Source: Pannonibacter phragmitetus DSM 14782 (lineage in GTDB: Bacteria > Pseudomonadota > Alphaproteobacteria > Rhizobiales > Stappiaceae). Taken from it: 64,000 nucleotides of DNA. The position numbers and the translations under genes were made by a program. Of the stretch, positions 54,403-62,689 are shown one piece after another. The notes beneath the pieces are model-generated. The model was given only the letters and a program-made list of their open reading frames with translations. It did no database searches and was not told the DNA's origin. The DNA lies in NCBI RefSeq assembly GCF_000382365.1, contig NZ_KB908217.1:248001-312000 (forward strand), in the 5' to 3' direction. Position 1 is the first letter of the stretch; the number at the start of each line of letters is the position of its first letter.

Positions 54403-54429
54403 GCCAGTCGTTGTCTGACAACGGCTGGC
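54403..54429. promoter_or_regulatory. 27-bp near-perfect palindrome upstream of the second DUF2336 gene
   Basis: The arms GCCAGTCGTTGTC and GACAACGGCTGGC meet at a central T with one T/G deviation. It is a hairpin or an operator. It lies 223 bases before the DUF2336 start and about 150 bases before the microprotein's start on the other strand. Confidence 0.4.
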
Positions 54430-54651
54430 TGCTATAACCGTATTCTTGCATATAGGTTGTACGCGGCCCTCGACAGCGCTGGCGCTATGTTTGGCGAAGG
54501 CGCGGGGCGGATTTATCGAAACGCAGGTGTGGCAAGATAAATATTTAAGGTTGAAAATCCATTTGTAATAATTATCATCAGCTTAATAAAAAAGTAATAA
54601 GTTCTGCAAAGTGTAGGTTCTTGATCTGGCGCATGTGTTGGGCGGGGGAAA
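54430..54651. other. AT-rich leader of the second DUF2336 gene
   Basis: A strongly AT-rich stretch (54530-54610) precedes the gene and most likely carries its promoter. No confident -35/-10 pair was identified. No open frame is convincing. Confidence 0.4.
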
Positions 54652-55722
54652 ATGCAAAATCTCGGCAGGCTGGCTGAACTTGCGAGGGATAATACCCCGG
54701 CAGGCCGGCGTGCGCTCGTCGATGCGGTCACGGACATGTTCATGACCGCCGCACCTGATCAGGTTGATCACATAAGCCTGCTGTTCGGCGATATCGTCCT
54801 CAAGGTGATCGGCAAGCTTGAGGAAGAAGCCCGCATGGCGCTCGCTGTGCGCATCAGCGAAGCGGATGTCGCACCGCGCGACCTGATCATGTCGCTTGCT
54901 GCAGATCAGATCAATGTGGCAGCTCCCATTCTTGCCGGGTCACCAGTTCTGACCACCGGTGATCTTGTATCCCTTGCCGAAACTGGCAGCATGGATCATC
55001 TCGGCGTCATCGCAGACCGGCGGCCCCTGAACGAGGCTGTGACGAGTGTCATTGTCAACCGGGGAAACACCGAGGTGCTGGCGACCGTTGCCGGCAACGA
55101 ACAGGCCCGGTTCACGGCCAATGCCTTTGATATGCTGCTGGAAAAGGCCCGCCATCATCCGATGATCCAGGAGGCGCTGATCGGCCGGGAGGATCTTCCT
55201 GCCGAGGGGGCCCGTAATCTCGTTCCCTATCTCTCGGAGGAGCTGAAGAAGCGTATCCTCGATCTGGGCGGAGATGGAACGCTGGTGCAGATCCTGGCGG
55301 AGCGGGCCGCGCAGGAGGTACAGGCTCAGGTGCGTGATCTGGGCAGTGCGCAATCGCGTGCGAAGATGCTGATTGACGACGTGAAGGCCCGCCGCCGTCC
55401 GATTGACGATGCAGTCAACCAGTTTTCCAAGACAGACCGCCCGGTGGACCTTGCCCATCTGCTGGCGGAGGTGAGCGAACTGCCAACAGCCATGGTGGCC
55501 CGGGTTTTCTTCAATCCCGATGACGCGCCGCTGATCATTCTGTGCCGTGCCAATGGTGTGACGGACAACGCTTACAAGAACATCGTCAAGCTGCGGGCCC
55601 AGCGGCTGAAGATGAACGGCCAGGACATCAACGAGGCATTTCTCCGGTATGGCCGCATGCAAAGGGCCGAGGCCATGCGCGCGCTCGCCGTGATCCGGGA
55701 GCGCGCGAAAAAGGCGTCCTGA
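54652..55722 (+). CDS. DUF2336-family protein (second copy)
   Basis: This encodes a 356-residue helical protein of the DUF2336 family, unknown function. Repeated helices (ARDNTPAGRRALVDAVTDMF, KLEEEARMALAVRISEADVAPRDLI, ADRRPLNEAVTSVIVNRGNTEVLATVAGNEQARF) form a solenoid-like arrangement as in the paralogue at 36740. The C-terminal 60 residues are basic and helical (IVKLRAQRLKMNGQDINEAF). There is no catalytic motif. ATG 54652 follows a GGGGGAAA stretch. A lysE gene runs toward it from the right, its stop 21 bases beyond this one's. Confidence 0.8.
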   Translation: MQNLGRLAELARDNTPAGRRALVDAVTDMFMTAAPDQVDHISLLFGDIVLKVIGKLEEEARMALAVRISEADVAPRDLIMSLAADQINVAAPILAGSPVLTTGDLVSLAETGSMDHLGVIADRRPLNEAVTSVIVNRGNTEVLATVAGNEQARFTANAFDMLLEKARHHPMIQEALIGREDLPAEGARNLVPYLSEELKKRILDLGGDGTLVQILAERAAQEVQAQVRDLGSAQSRAKMLIDDVKARRRPIDDAVNQFSKTDRPVDLAHLLAEVSELPTAMVARVFFNPDDAPLIILCRANGVTDNAYKNIVKLRAQRLKMNGQDINEAFLRYGRMQRAEAMRALAVIRERAKKAS

Positions 55723-55743
55723 CGAGGGGCGCGGCGCCTCAGA

Positions 55744-56382
55744 TCAGGCTGCAGCCCGGCGCAGCGCGGCTGTCATGGCCGCAGCGCCAATCAGCAGCGA
55801 GCCGCCAAGCCGGTTAAGGGTCCTCATCAGCGAGGGCTTGCGGATCTGCTTGCGCAGGGCAGAGGCGGCCAGCGCATAGACGCCCGCGTTCAAGGCACCC
55901 AGCACCACGAAGGTCACGCCCATCAGCACCAGCTGCGGCGCTACGGGTGCGGCCGGGGCGATGAAGTGGGGCAGGAAGGCTATGAAGAAGGCGATTCCCT
56001 TCGGATTGAGGCTCGTCACCACATAGGTGTTCCAGAAGATCTTGCGCGGCTCCATGGCTGGGGCTGCCGTATCAACCTGGTCCGCTGCAGGAATGAAAGG
56101 CGGCTGCCGCCACATCTTGATGCCGAGCCACAGCAGATAGAGCGCGCCGGCCCATTTCAGCACGGTGAAGGCCGTTGCCGATGCTGCCAGAACAGCGCCG
56201 AGGCCAAGCAGCGAGGCGGTGGCCGCTGTTGCGTCACCCAAAGCGACACCCAGCACGCAGGCTCCGGCCGATTTGCGGCCATGCGACAGCGCATAGCTGA
56301 TCACCAGCAGGATGGTTGGCCCGGGAATGGCGAGCACAACGAGAGTGGCCGCCACATAGGCGATGTAGAGTTCCAGTGTCAT
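55744..56382 (-). CDS. LysE/RhtB-family amino-acid exporter
   Basis: This encodes a 212-residue inner-membrane exporter with about six membrane segments. The signature region AIPGPTILLVISYALSHGRKSAGACVLGVALGDA near residue 18 and the central SLNPKGIAFFIAFLPHF are typical of LysE/RhtB. Members export lysine, threonine, homoserine lactone or related metabolites. The start ATG at 56382 has AAGGA upstream; an extension to 56436 is poor. The substrate is unknown. It is convergent with the DUF2336 gene and its upstream neighbour BA14K is on the same strand but has its own terminator. Confidence 0.87.
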   Translation of the reverse strand: MTLELYIAYVAATLVVLAIPGPTILLVISYALSHGRKSAGACVLGVALGDATAATASLLGLGAVLAASATAFTVLKWAGALYLLWLGIKMWRQPPFIPAADQVDTAAPAMEPRKIFWNTYVVTSLNPKGIAFFIAFLPHFIAPAAPVAPQLVLMGVTFVVLGALNAGVYALAASALRKQIRKPSLMRTLNRLGGSLLIGAAAMTAALRRAAA

Positions 56383-56484
56383 TCCAAAATCCTTCCGCAA
56401 CATGCCCAGTTTCCGCCAACAGGCAAAGCGAGCCACGGCGCAGACCGCGTTGCAAGTGGAATTGTGCAGCTGACACAGTTTGAC

Positions 56485-56519
56485 AGAAAGAAAAAGGGAG
56501 CCCGCAGTGTGGGCTCCCT
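56485..56519 (-). terminator. Rho-independent terminator of the BA14K gene
   Basis: Read on the minus strand, AGGGAGCCC pairs with GGGCTCCCT (56495-56519) and is followed by TTTTTCTTTC. It lies 26 bases after the BA14K stop. Confidence 0.8.
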
Positions 56520-56544
56520 CTGGGGATTGGACTAACGGTCCGTG

Positions 56545-57078
56545 TTACTGGCAGAAGCGCTGCTCGCCGCCATGGGTCGTGAAGGTGCCCGTGCGCGGGT
56601 TGAAGCTGCGGTAGCGCGAGCTGCAGTAGTCGTACCAGGCCGGGCTCCACGGCAGGTAGCCGGGCGATGCCTGTGGTGTGCCATAGACCGGGGCGCCATA
56701 CACCGGGCCGGGGGCCGGAATGGGAGCATGAGCCGGCGGGTAATAGGCCGGGGGAGGCGTGGAGGCGCTGGCGCCGCCGCTCATGGTGCCCAGAAGAATG
56801 GCACCGGCGGCAAGGCCGATCACACCGGCGGCAATGGCTGCATCCGTGTTGTTGCGCTTGCCTCCGCGCTCCTCGTGCCGGTCCCTGCGCCGTTCGATCC
56901 GGTTGCGGTCTTCCCAGCCGCTGTCGTAACCCCGGTCATAGCCGCGCTCGAAGCCGCGGCCATGGCCCCAGCCGCCGTGCCGGTCACCCCAGCCGCCCGC
57001 TTGCGCGCCGGTTGCCAGCGGCGCCAGCAGACTGGCCGAAAGGGCGGCAGTCAGAATGCGCTTGGTCAGGGTGTTCAT
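56545..57078 (-). CDS. BA14K-family exported protein
   Basis: This encodes a 177-residue exported protein. A signal peptide spans about residues 1-27 (LTKRILTAALSASLLAPLATGAQA). The mature N-terminus is Gly/Arg-rich (GGWGDRHGGWGHGRGFERGYD), then a hydrophobic segment (AAIAAGVIGLAAGAILLGT), a Pro/Tyr-rich linker and the conserved C-terminal motif YCSSRYRSFNPRTGTFTTHGG. The last is the BA14K signature, named after a 14-kDa Brucella antigen with lectin-like activity. It supports membership in Hyphomicrobiales. GAAGGAGA precedes the ATG at 57078. It has its own terminator. Confidence 0.85.
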   Translation of the reverse strand: MNTLTKRILTAALSASLLAPLATGAQAGGWGDRHGGWGHGRGFERGYDRGYDSGWEDRNRIERRRDRHEERGGKRNNTDAAIAAGVIGLAAGAILLGTMSGGASASTPPPAYYPPAHAPIPAPGPVYGAPVYGTPQASPGYLPWSPAWYDYCSSRYRSFNPRTGTFTTHGGEQRFCQ

Positions 57079-57305
57079 CTTCCGTCTCCTTCGCGTGAGG
57101 GGGCTCGATCCGTGTGGCCCGTTCCTCTGTGTTCCGATGGTGCCAATTTGCCATGGGGGGACTGAATGCACTCTGAGATGCCCGTTCATCTGCCGTTCAT
57201 GTTGGCAACTGCCTTGGCAGGGCCTTTGCTGGCGGGCCGGGGCTGTCTTTTAGCCGCTGCACGGATAGAATGGCGGCGAGGGAGATTGCTGTTCGGAGAA
57301 CTCTG

Positions 57306-58079
57306 GTGACTGAAGCCGGAAAGGAAAAAGCTCTTCTTCAAGAGGTGGACGGTGAGGTACGCCGTCAGGCCAGGTCGCTGCTGCGCCTCGCACGCCATGC
57401 TGCCCTCGGTGTTCTGGAGGTGGAGACCGGCCATCCGCTGGTCTCGCGGGTCACACCTGTTGCAGCCATGGATGGAACGCCGGTCGTGCTGGCCTCAAAG
57501 CTCGCGGCTCACAAACCGGCCATGCAGGCAGACAGCCGCTGCTCGCTGCTTGTGGGAGAGCCCGGCAAGGGCGATCCGCTGGCTCATCCGCGCATGACGG
57601 TGATGGCCGTGGCACGGGAGATAGAACGCGGCTCGCCGGATCATGACGAGGCCCGCCGCCGCCATCTCGCCCGCCATCCGAAGGCCGAGCTTTATGTGGA
57701 CTTCCCGGACATGAGCTTCTTCCGGCTGGAAGTGGCACGGGCCAGCCTCAATGGCGGTTTCGGCAAGGCCTATGCGCTGAGTGCAGCAGACCTCGTGCTG
57801 CCGGCGGATCTCTGTGCGCCGCTGTCCGGATGGGAGGCTGGCGCTGTCGCCCACATGAATGAGGACCACGCGGATGCGCTTGCCCTCTATGCGCAGGTTC
57901 TGTGCGGCCAGCCCAAGGCGAAATGGCGCCTGACGGGCCTTGATCCCGAGGGGCTGGATCTTGCCGCCGGCGATCTTGCCTGCCGGTTGTGGTTCGACAC
58001 ACCGCTGACGGAGCCAAAGGCCCTGCGCGAGAAACTGGTGGAGCTTGCCAAGGCGGCAAGAGCGAGAGAGCAGGCCTGA
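57306..58079 (+). CDS. HugZ-like haem-utilisation/pyridoxamine-phosphate-oxidase-fold protein
   Basis: This encodes a 257-residue protein with an N-terminal split-barrel FMN-binding-like domain (residues 8-140; ARHAALGVLEVETGHPLVSRVTPVA and SRCSLLVGEPGKGDPLAHPRMTV) and a C-terminal helical DUF2470-like domain carrying AHMNEDHADALALYA near residue 190. The two-domain layout matches HugZ, which degrades or handles haem. GTG 57306 has GGAGA seven bases upstream; ATG 57270 is a weaker alternative adding 12 residues. It is transcribed alone in front of an EEP-fold gene 104 bases away. A haem role is family-based inference; no haem-uptake genes are near. Confidence 0.8.
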   Translation: MTEAGKEKALLQEVDGEVRRQARSLLRLARHAALGVLEVETGHPLVSRVTPVAAMDGTPVVLASKLAAHKPAMQADSRCSLLVGEPGKGDPLAHPRMTVMAVAREIERGSPDHDEARRRHLARHPKAELYVDFPDMSFFRLEVARASLNGGFGKAYALSAADLVLPADLCAPLSGWEAGAVAHMNEDHADALALYAQVLCGQPKAKWRLTGLDPEGLDLAAGDLACRLWFDTPLTEPKALREKLVELAKAARAREQA

Positions 58080-58182
58080 CAGACTGCCGGGGCACTGCGG
58101 TGTTCTGAAGCCTGAGATAAGTGTTGCGTGAGTGTTGCAATTCCCGTCTAAATTGCTTTCCGTAAGGGCAAGGGAGGGGGTT

Positions 58183-59325
58183 ATGACAGACACCATGATC
58201 CAGAGTTTCAAGGTGACGTGCTGGAACATCGAGCATGCGGACAAGCTGCTGGATGATCTGGAGGCCGCCGCAAACGGTGTCCGGGAGAAGGCCGAAGCCC
58301 GCCTTGCCGCGGTGCGCGACGAGATCACCGCCCTTGCAGCAGATGTGCTGATGATCAGCGAGGGGCCGAATGGAGAGGACCGGGCGCAGCGCTTTTTCGA
58401 GAGGGCGGCGCCCGGTTACAAGCTTGTGACGCGTGGCTCGGATGACCGCAAGGCCTATGGCATGCAGGGCACGGATGCGGTGACTGGCCGGCAGTGGATC
58501 TGGTTCCTGTTACGGGACATTCCTGCCCTTTCCGGCTCGCTGCTGCATCTGGACCAGTGGAAGCGTCTGACGGAGGCCAGTTCCGGCGGCGAACACAGGG
58601 CTGGCACCTGGGATGTCGCCTTTCCGGAATTCCGGGATGGCCAGCTCCTGTTTCGTATCACCCGCAACCACAGCCACTGGCGCCACCCGCAGGTGTTGCT
58701 GGCCAACGTGGATGGAGTGAGCATCGAGTTCATCGGCTGTCATCTCAAGAGCAAGATCACCCGCACCTCCGGCAAGGGGGACGTGTCGGATGCCGCCTTC
58801 TTCGACAACAATCCGGGGCTTGTGGCTGACCTGATCAATTCCCGCGTCAAGATCACGACCGAGTGCAATGATATCCGGCACTATATCGATGCCCGCTTTG
58901 CTGCCGATGCAAGTGCGCCGCTGATCGTGCTGGGGGATCTGAATGATGGGCCGGGCAAGGAGCGGATCGAGCGGCGGTTCCTCTATCACGACCTGATCAG
59001 TACGCTGCAGGGCGAAATCTTCTTTGCCCGCCGGTTCCTCAATCACGCCCTGTTTGACGCGCCGGAAGAGGAGCGCTGGTCGGTTTTCTTCCGCGACAGG
59101 CTGGACCCCGGCCGCAGTCCCCGGATCCTGCTGGACCACATCCTGTTCAGTCAGACCTTTACCGGCAACCGGCAGGTAACGGGAAACAGCTTCCGGGCGC
59201 GACAGGGGGGAGGGCTGGTGGAGCATGACGTCCATCACGCCATTACGGGAACGCGGCCAGCCTTTGCCATGACAAGCGATCACAAGCCGGTCTCAATGCA
59301 TTTCGACCGGCGGGCTCCAGCCTGA
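58183..59325 (+). CDS. Endonuclease/exonuclease/phosphatase-fold hydrolase
   Basis: This encodes a 380-residue EEP-superfamily protein. The metal-binding segments are TCWNIEHADKLLDD (near residue 9), VLMISEGPNGED (Glu near 63), GCHLKSKITRTSG, VLGDLNDGPGKERIE (near 250) and MTSDHKPVSMHFD at the C-terminus (catalytic His). These match phosphodiesterases or nucleases of the family. There is no signal peptide, so it acts in the cytoplasm. ATG 58183 with AAGGGAGGGGG is the start; a longer frame upstream has no start with a ribosome site. A terminator follows at 59333. Confidence 0.82.
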   Translation: MTDTMIQSFKVTCWNIEHADKLLDDLEAAANGVREKAEARLAAVRDEITALAADVLMISEGPNGEDRAQRFFERAAPGYKLVTRGSDDRKAYGMQGTDAVTGRQWIWFLLRDIPALSGSLLHLDQWKRLTEASSGGEHRAGTWDVAFPEFRDGQLLFRITRNHSHWRHPQVLLANVDGVSIEFIGCHLKSKITRTSGKGDVSDAAFFDNNPGLVADLINSRVKITTECNDIRHYIDARFAADASAPLIVLGDLNDGPGKERIERRFLYHDLISTLQGEIFFARRFLNHALFDAPEEERWSVFFRDRLDPGRSPRILLDHILFSQTFTGNRQVTGNSFRARQGGGLVEHDVHHAITGTRPAFAMTSDHKPVSMHFDRRAPA

Positions 59326-59332
59326 AACTTGA

Positions 59333-59356
59333 CGGGGCAGCCCAATGGCTGCCCCG
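59333..59356. terminator. Terminator between the EEP and chemoreceptor genes
   Basis: The stem CGGGGCAGCC pairs with GGCTGCCCCG over CAAT. A short T tail (CTTGTC) favours the plus direction, ending the EEP gene; it may also serve the convergent chemoreceptor gene. Confidence 0.6.
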
Positions 59357-59384
59357 CTTGTCACACAGGCCTTGCCGGCCTCCG

Positions 59385-61148
59385 TCAGGCCGCCCGGATG
59401 TTCCGCAGGAAGGTGCCGAGCTCGTTCTGCAGGTTCCGGGACTGTTCGGAGAGTACTCCCACGGTGGAGAGAACCTGGCGGGCGCCGGAGCTTGAATCCA
59501 TGGCGCTTTCCCGGACGGCGCTGATGCTGCGGGTGATCTCGTCGCTGCCCTGTGCCACCTCGTGGACATTGCGGGCGATTTCCGAAGTCACCGCATTCTG
59601 TTGCTCGATGGCCGATGCGATGGCCGAAATCTGGCCGTTGATCTGGCTGATGGCGATGACCACGGCTTCGATGGCGGAGGAGGTGAGGGAGGCGCCTGAT
59701 TGCATTTCGCCGACCTGGCGGCTGATGTCTTCGGTCGCCTGTCCGGTCTGCGTGGCGAGCGCCTTCACTTCGCCGGCAACCACGGCAAAGCCCTTGCCTG
59801 CTTCTCCGGCCCGCGCAGCTTCAATGGTGGCATTGAGAGCGAGAAGATTAGTCTGGGCGGCGATGTCGTTGATGAGCTTCACCACATCGTCGATCCTGCG
59901 GGCCGAGGCGGCCAGAACGCCAACCGTTTCGCTTGAACTGCGCGCGTTCTCGGAGGTGGTGCCTGCGGCGCCCAGAGCAGCGGTGACCTGCCGGCTGATT
60001 TCGCCGATGGAGGCTGAAAGCTCTTCGGCGGCGGAAGCGACCGTCTGCACGCCGCGGCTCGATTCTTCTGCTGCTGCCGCCACCGTATTGGCCGTGGAAG
60101 AAGTGTCGTTGGCGTTCCTGGCCATCATCTGTGCTGTGGCTTCCAGTTCCTTCACGGCAGTGGCGATGCTGTCCGATACGCCCTTGACCGTGGATTCGAG
60201 GCTGTCGGCGAGGCGAAGCGTCGCGTCGCGCTTTTCCTGCTCGATGCGCTCCTCCTCCTCCTTCGCCTGGGCCTGCAGCCGCTTGATCTCGATGGTCTTT
60301 TCGCGGAAGGCTTCGAAGGCAACGGCCAGCGCGCCGATTTCGTCGCGGCTGCGCACGTTGAGCTGTACTGTTGTGTCATCCTGTGCCAGACGGTTAAGGG
60401 CATGGACGACATTGCGCAGCGGGCGGCTGATGCACATGACTGAGAGCATCAGTGCGATGGCCGCGCCCGCAACTATGGCGATGGCGGACACAATCGTCAT
60501 GAGTTTCAGCCCGTGCAGTTCATGCTCCTTGGCTTCGCGCACGGATGCTTCTGTGAAACTGTTGAGGTCTGCCGTCAGCGCAGTCAGTTCTGCGTTTAGT
60601 GCCTGCTGTTCCCGCTCAATCGCCACGGCCAATGCCGAGGCCTTGCCGATGTCTCCGGCGTTGATCCGGGTGACCACTTCACTTATGTGATCGTCATAAG
60701 TCTTATGTTCCTTTTCGATGCGCTTCAGCTGTTCGAGAACGGTTTCGTATTTGCGCCGGTTCTCAGCTGTCGTTGCGAGCTTTATGCCATGCTGAGCCAG
60801 ATCTTCTGCCTCAAGGATCTCTTTCTGAACGGTTTCAGCCAGTTTCGTCAGGCTGGCCGTGAGACTTGAAACCGTGCCGGTGGCTTCGGAGGCCGTCAGG
60901 CCGGCCGCTCTGAGAAGCCGCTCGAGCAGCAGTGCCTGCTCCATCTGATGCATAGTTACATTCGTGACGTTCGCTGTGAGCGGAACAGTCTCATCGGCAA
61001 TCTCAGTCAGTTCACCGCCGATTTTCTGCATTTGCAAAATGCCTGTCGCGGCAATGAGGACCATCATTGCACCGAGGAATGCGACGAGGCACAAGATTTT
61101 CGCTGCGATTGAACGGGAACGGCTGATTTGAGAACGCGAGGATGTCAT
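59385..61148 (-). CDS. Methyl-accepting chemotaxis protein with helical-bundle sensor
   Basis: This encodes a 587-residue chemoreceptor. TM1 is at residues 16-38, followed by a purely helical periplasmic region (about 40-210), without Cache features and probably a four-helix bundle. TM2 is near 215-236, then HAMP and the signalling domain with [35 protein letters not shown] at the tip. Unlike the receptor at 29349 the sensor has no obvious ligand pocket motif. No CheR pentapeptide is present. It is transcribed alone and may feed the shared Che pathway or another. The C-terminus ([11 protein letters not shown]) parallels the FLSGVRAA of the other receptor. Confidence 0.92.
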   Translation of the reverse strand: MTSSRSQISRSRSIAAKILCLVAFLGAMMVLIAATGILQMQKIGGELTEIADETVPLTANVTNVTMHQMEQALLLERLLRAAGLTASEATGTVSSLTASLTKLAETVQKEILEAEDLAQHGIKLATTAENRRKYETVLEQLKRIEKEHKTYDDHISEVVTRINAGDIGKASALAVAIEREQQALNAELTALTADLNSFTEASVREAKEHELHGLKLMTIVSAIAIVAGAAIALMLSVMCISRPLRNVVHALNRLAQDDTTVQLNVRSRDEIGALAVAFEAFREKTIEIKRLQAQAKEEEERIEQEKRDATLRLADSLESTVKGVSDSIATAVKELEATAQMMARNANDTSSTANTVAAAAEESSRGVQTVASAAEELSASIGEISRQVTAALGAAGTTSENARSSSETVGVLAASARRIDDVVKLINDIAAQTNLLALNATIEAARAGEAGKGFAVVAGEVKALATQTGQATEDISRQVGEMQSGASLTSSAIEAVVIAISQINGQISAIASAIEQQNAVTSEIARNVHEVAQGSDEITRSISAVRESAMDSSSGARQVLSTVGVLSEQSRNLQNELGTFLRNIRAA

Positions 61149-61454
61149 CTTAGAACCCTGTGTTGCGAAACGGCTTCAGTTCGTCAATCGGTCAGGTTGC
61201 GTGTCTGACTCTGCGTTATTATTTGGTGTGCCCTGATAATTCGAGTGGTGAGTTAACAAAAATATAAAAATAACCCTAGGTCAGACTGGGGTGTTGAAAT
61301 ATTTCTGCAGGTTCTTGGGTTACATTGTTATAAATAACGTTGGGTAATATCGATTTTTGCCGCAGGTTCGTAATTTTGCTGATGAAAAATTCAGATCAGC
61401 GCTATGGTGATGAAGTGTAGTGGGGCCGGTAGACGTTCCCGGAGAGTGCGTGGC
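61149..61454. other. AT-rich promoter region of the second chemoreceptor
   Basis: This region of about 300 bases is without a gene. It includes TTAA-N7-ATAA at 61253-61267, one base from the TTAA-N7-TTAA site of the alphaproteobacterial regulator CtrA, roughly 105 bases upstream of the receptor start. Otherwise no motif was recognised. Confidence 0.35.
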
Positions 61455-61484
61455 AAAAAAAAAAGCCGCCCGGTGCGGGGCGGC
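61455..61484 (-). terminator. Rho-independent terminator of the Tim44-like gene
   Basis: On the minus strand GCCGCCC pairs with GGGCGGC (61465-61484) and is followed by a run of ten T. It lies 33 bases after the stop of the Tim44-like gene. Confidence 0.85.
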
Positions 61485-61516
61485 TTCTTCCAGGCAGTTG
61501 TGTCAGCTGCGGGGTG

Positions 61517-62530
61517 CTACTCGGTTCCCTGGATGCCTGCCAGCACCCATTCCCCGCCCTTCTGGCGGCGGAAGGTCCACAGTTCGGTGCTTTCCTGCGG
61601 CTCTTCCAGGCTGCCGGAGAGCACATTGCCGGACTTGCGGTCGAGGATGGCGTCGAGAGCCGAGAAGCGCATTGCGACCGTTGCATAGTCATCGTTGCCC
61701 TCGCTCCAGGCTTCCGAGAGGTCGCCCTGCAGCAGCTTCACATCCGAAACGCTGTTGCGCTTGCCGGAGGAGGCGAGTTCACCCAGTTCTTCGGCGAGGA
61801 AGGACATGGCCTCCGGCGTAGCGAGACGGCGCAGGGCGGTGTAGTCCTCGCGGCCATAGGCTTCCTGAACTTCTGCCAGCATCTGCTCGAAGCGGTCAAA
61901 ATCGGCAGGTTCCAGCTCCAGCGGCGTGTCCATGACGGCCGCCTGCACCGGTGCGGATGCTGCCGGTGCGGCGCTGCCGCCGCCGTTACTGCCAAAGCCA
62001 AACGAACTGCCTGTGTTGCCGCCGTTGCTGGTGCGGAAATCAGGGCGTGCGCCACCGGCTGCGGCTGCTGCAGGCTGTTGACGGCGCGCTGCCAGGAAAC
62101 GCATCACGAGCATTGCGATGCCGGCGATCAGGGCCACCTGCAGGATCAGGCCGAGGAAACCGGCAAAGCCGCCGAGGCCGCCGCCCATCAGCATGCCGAA
62201 CAGGCCACCCATGAGCAGGCCACCCATCAGGGCGCCGCCCATGCCGCCGAAGAAACCGCGTGAAGGCTGGGCTGCCTGCTGCGCGGCCGCACCCGGTGCT
62301 GCCTGCTGCCCCTGTGCGGGCTGCGGCGTCATGGTGCGCTGCATCGGTGCGGCGGTGCCGGGGGCCGTGTTGGTCGGCGCCGGGGCGGAAAAGGTGCGGT
62401 TGCCACGGCTGCCAAAGCCGCTGCTGCCGGCCTTGCGGGCTTCGGCGAAGTCAACGGCGGCAAAAAGGGTGGCAAATCCGAGAACGAAAGCGGCTGTCGT
62501 CTTGCTCATCCGGCGGGCGGCAGCAGGCAT
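61517..62530 (-). CDS. Tim44-like domain membrane protein
   Basis: This encodes a 337-residue protein with an N-terminal signal-like segment (residues 8-30), a Gln/Ala/Pro-rich linker, a hydrophobic Gly/Met/Leu region (GGMGGALMGGLLMGGLFGMLMGGGLGGFAGFLGL, residues 97-130) and a C-terminal Tim44/NTF2-like domain (DRFEQMLAEVQEAYGREDYTALRRLATPEAMSFLAEEL). Bacterial Tim44-like proteins (as in Caulobacter TimA) are membrane-tethered and thought to act in assembly or cell-envelope processes. ATG 62530 has GGAGG upstream. It is a single gene with a terminator. The downstream neighbour is unrelated. Confidence 0.85.
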   Translation of the reverse strand: MPAAARRMSKTTAAFVLGFATLFAAVDFAEARKAGSSGFGSRGNRTFSAPAPTNTAPGTAAPMQRTMTPQPAQGQQAAPGAAAQQAAQPSRGFFGGMGGALMGGLLMGGLFGMLMGGGLGGFAGFLGLILQVALIAGIAMLVMRFLAARRQQPAAAAAGGARPDFRTSNGGNTGSSFGFGSNGGGSAAPAASAPVQAAVMDTPLELEPADFDRFEQMLAEVQEAYGREDYTALRRLATPEAMSFLAEELGELASSGKRNSVSDVKLLQGDLSEAWSEGNDDYATVAMRFSALDAILDRKSGNVLSGSLEEPQESTELWTFRRQKGGEWVLAGIQGTE

Positions 62531-62640
62531 CAGGGTTTCCTCCAATAGGGCCCATTTCGGGCGTAACCTGGCTGATATGGGATGCCCTCAGCCGCTTTAC
62601 CAGAGCCCTGCCAGCGCGGTTTAAGTGTTTTTCCGAGTGA

Positions 62641-62667
62641 AAAAGGGCGGAACCGCAGCTCCGCCCC
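62641..62667 (-). terminator. Rho-independent terminator of the hydantoinase B gene
   Basis: On the minus strand GGGCGGA pairs with TCCGCCC (62646-62667) and is followed by TTTTT (62641-62645). It lies 22 bases after the stop codon. Confidence 0.8.
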
Positions 62668-62689
62668 TTGTTCGTCTCAGGTTTTGACG

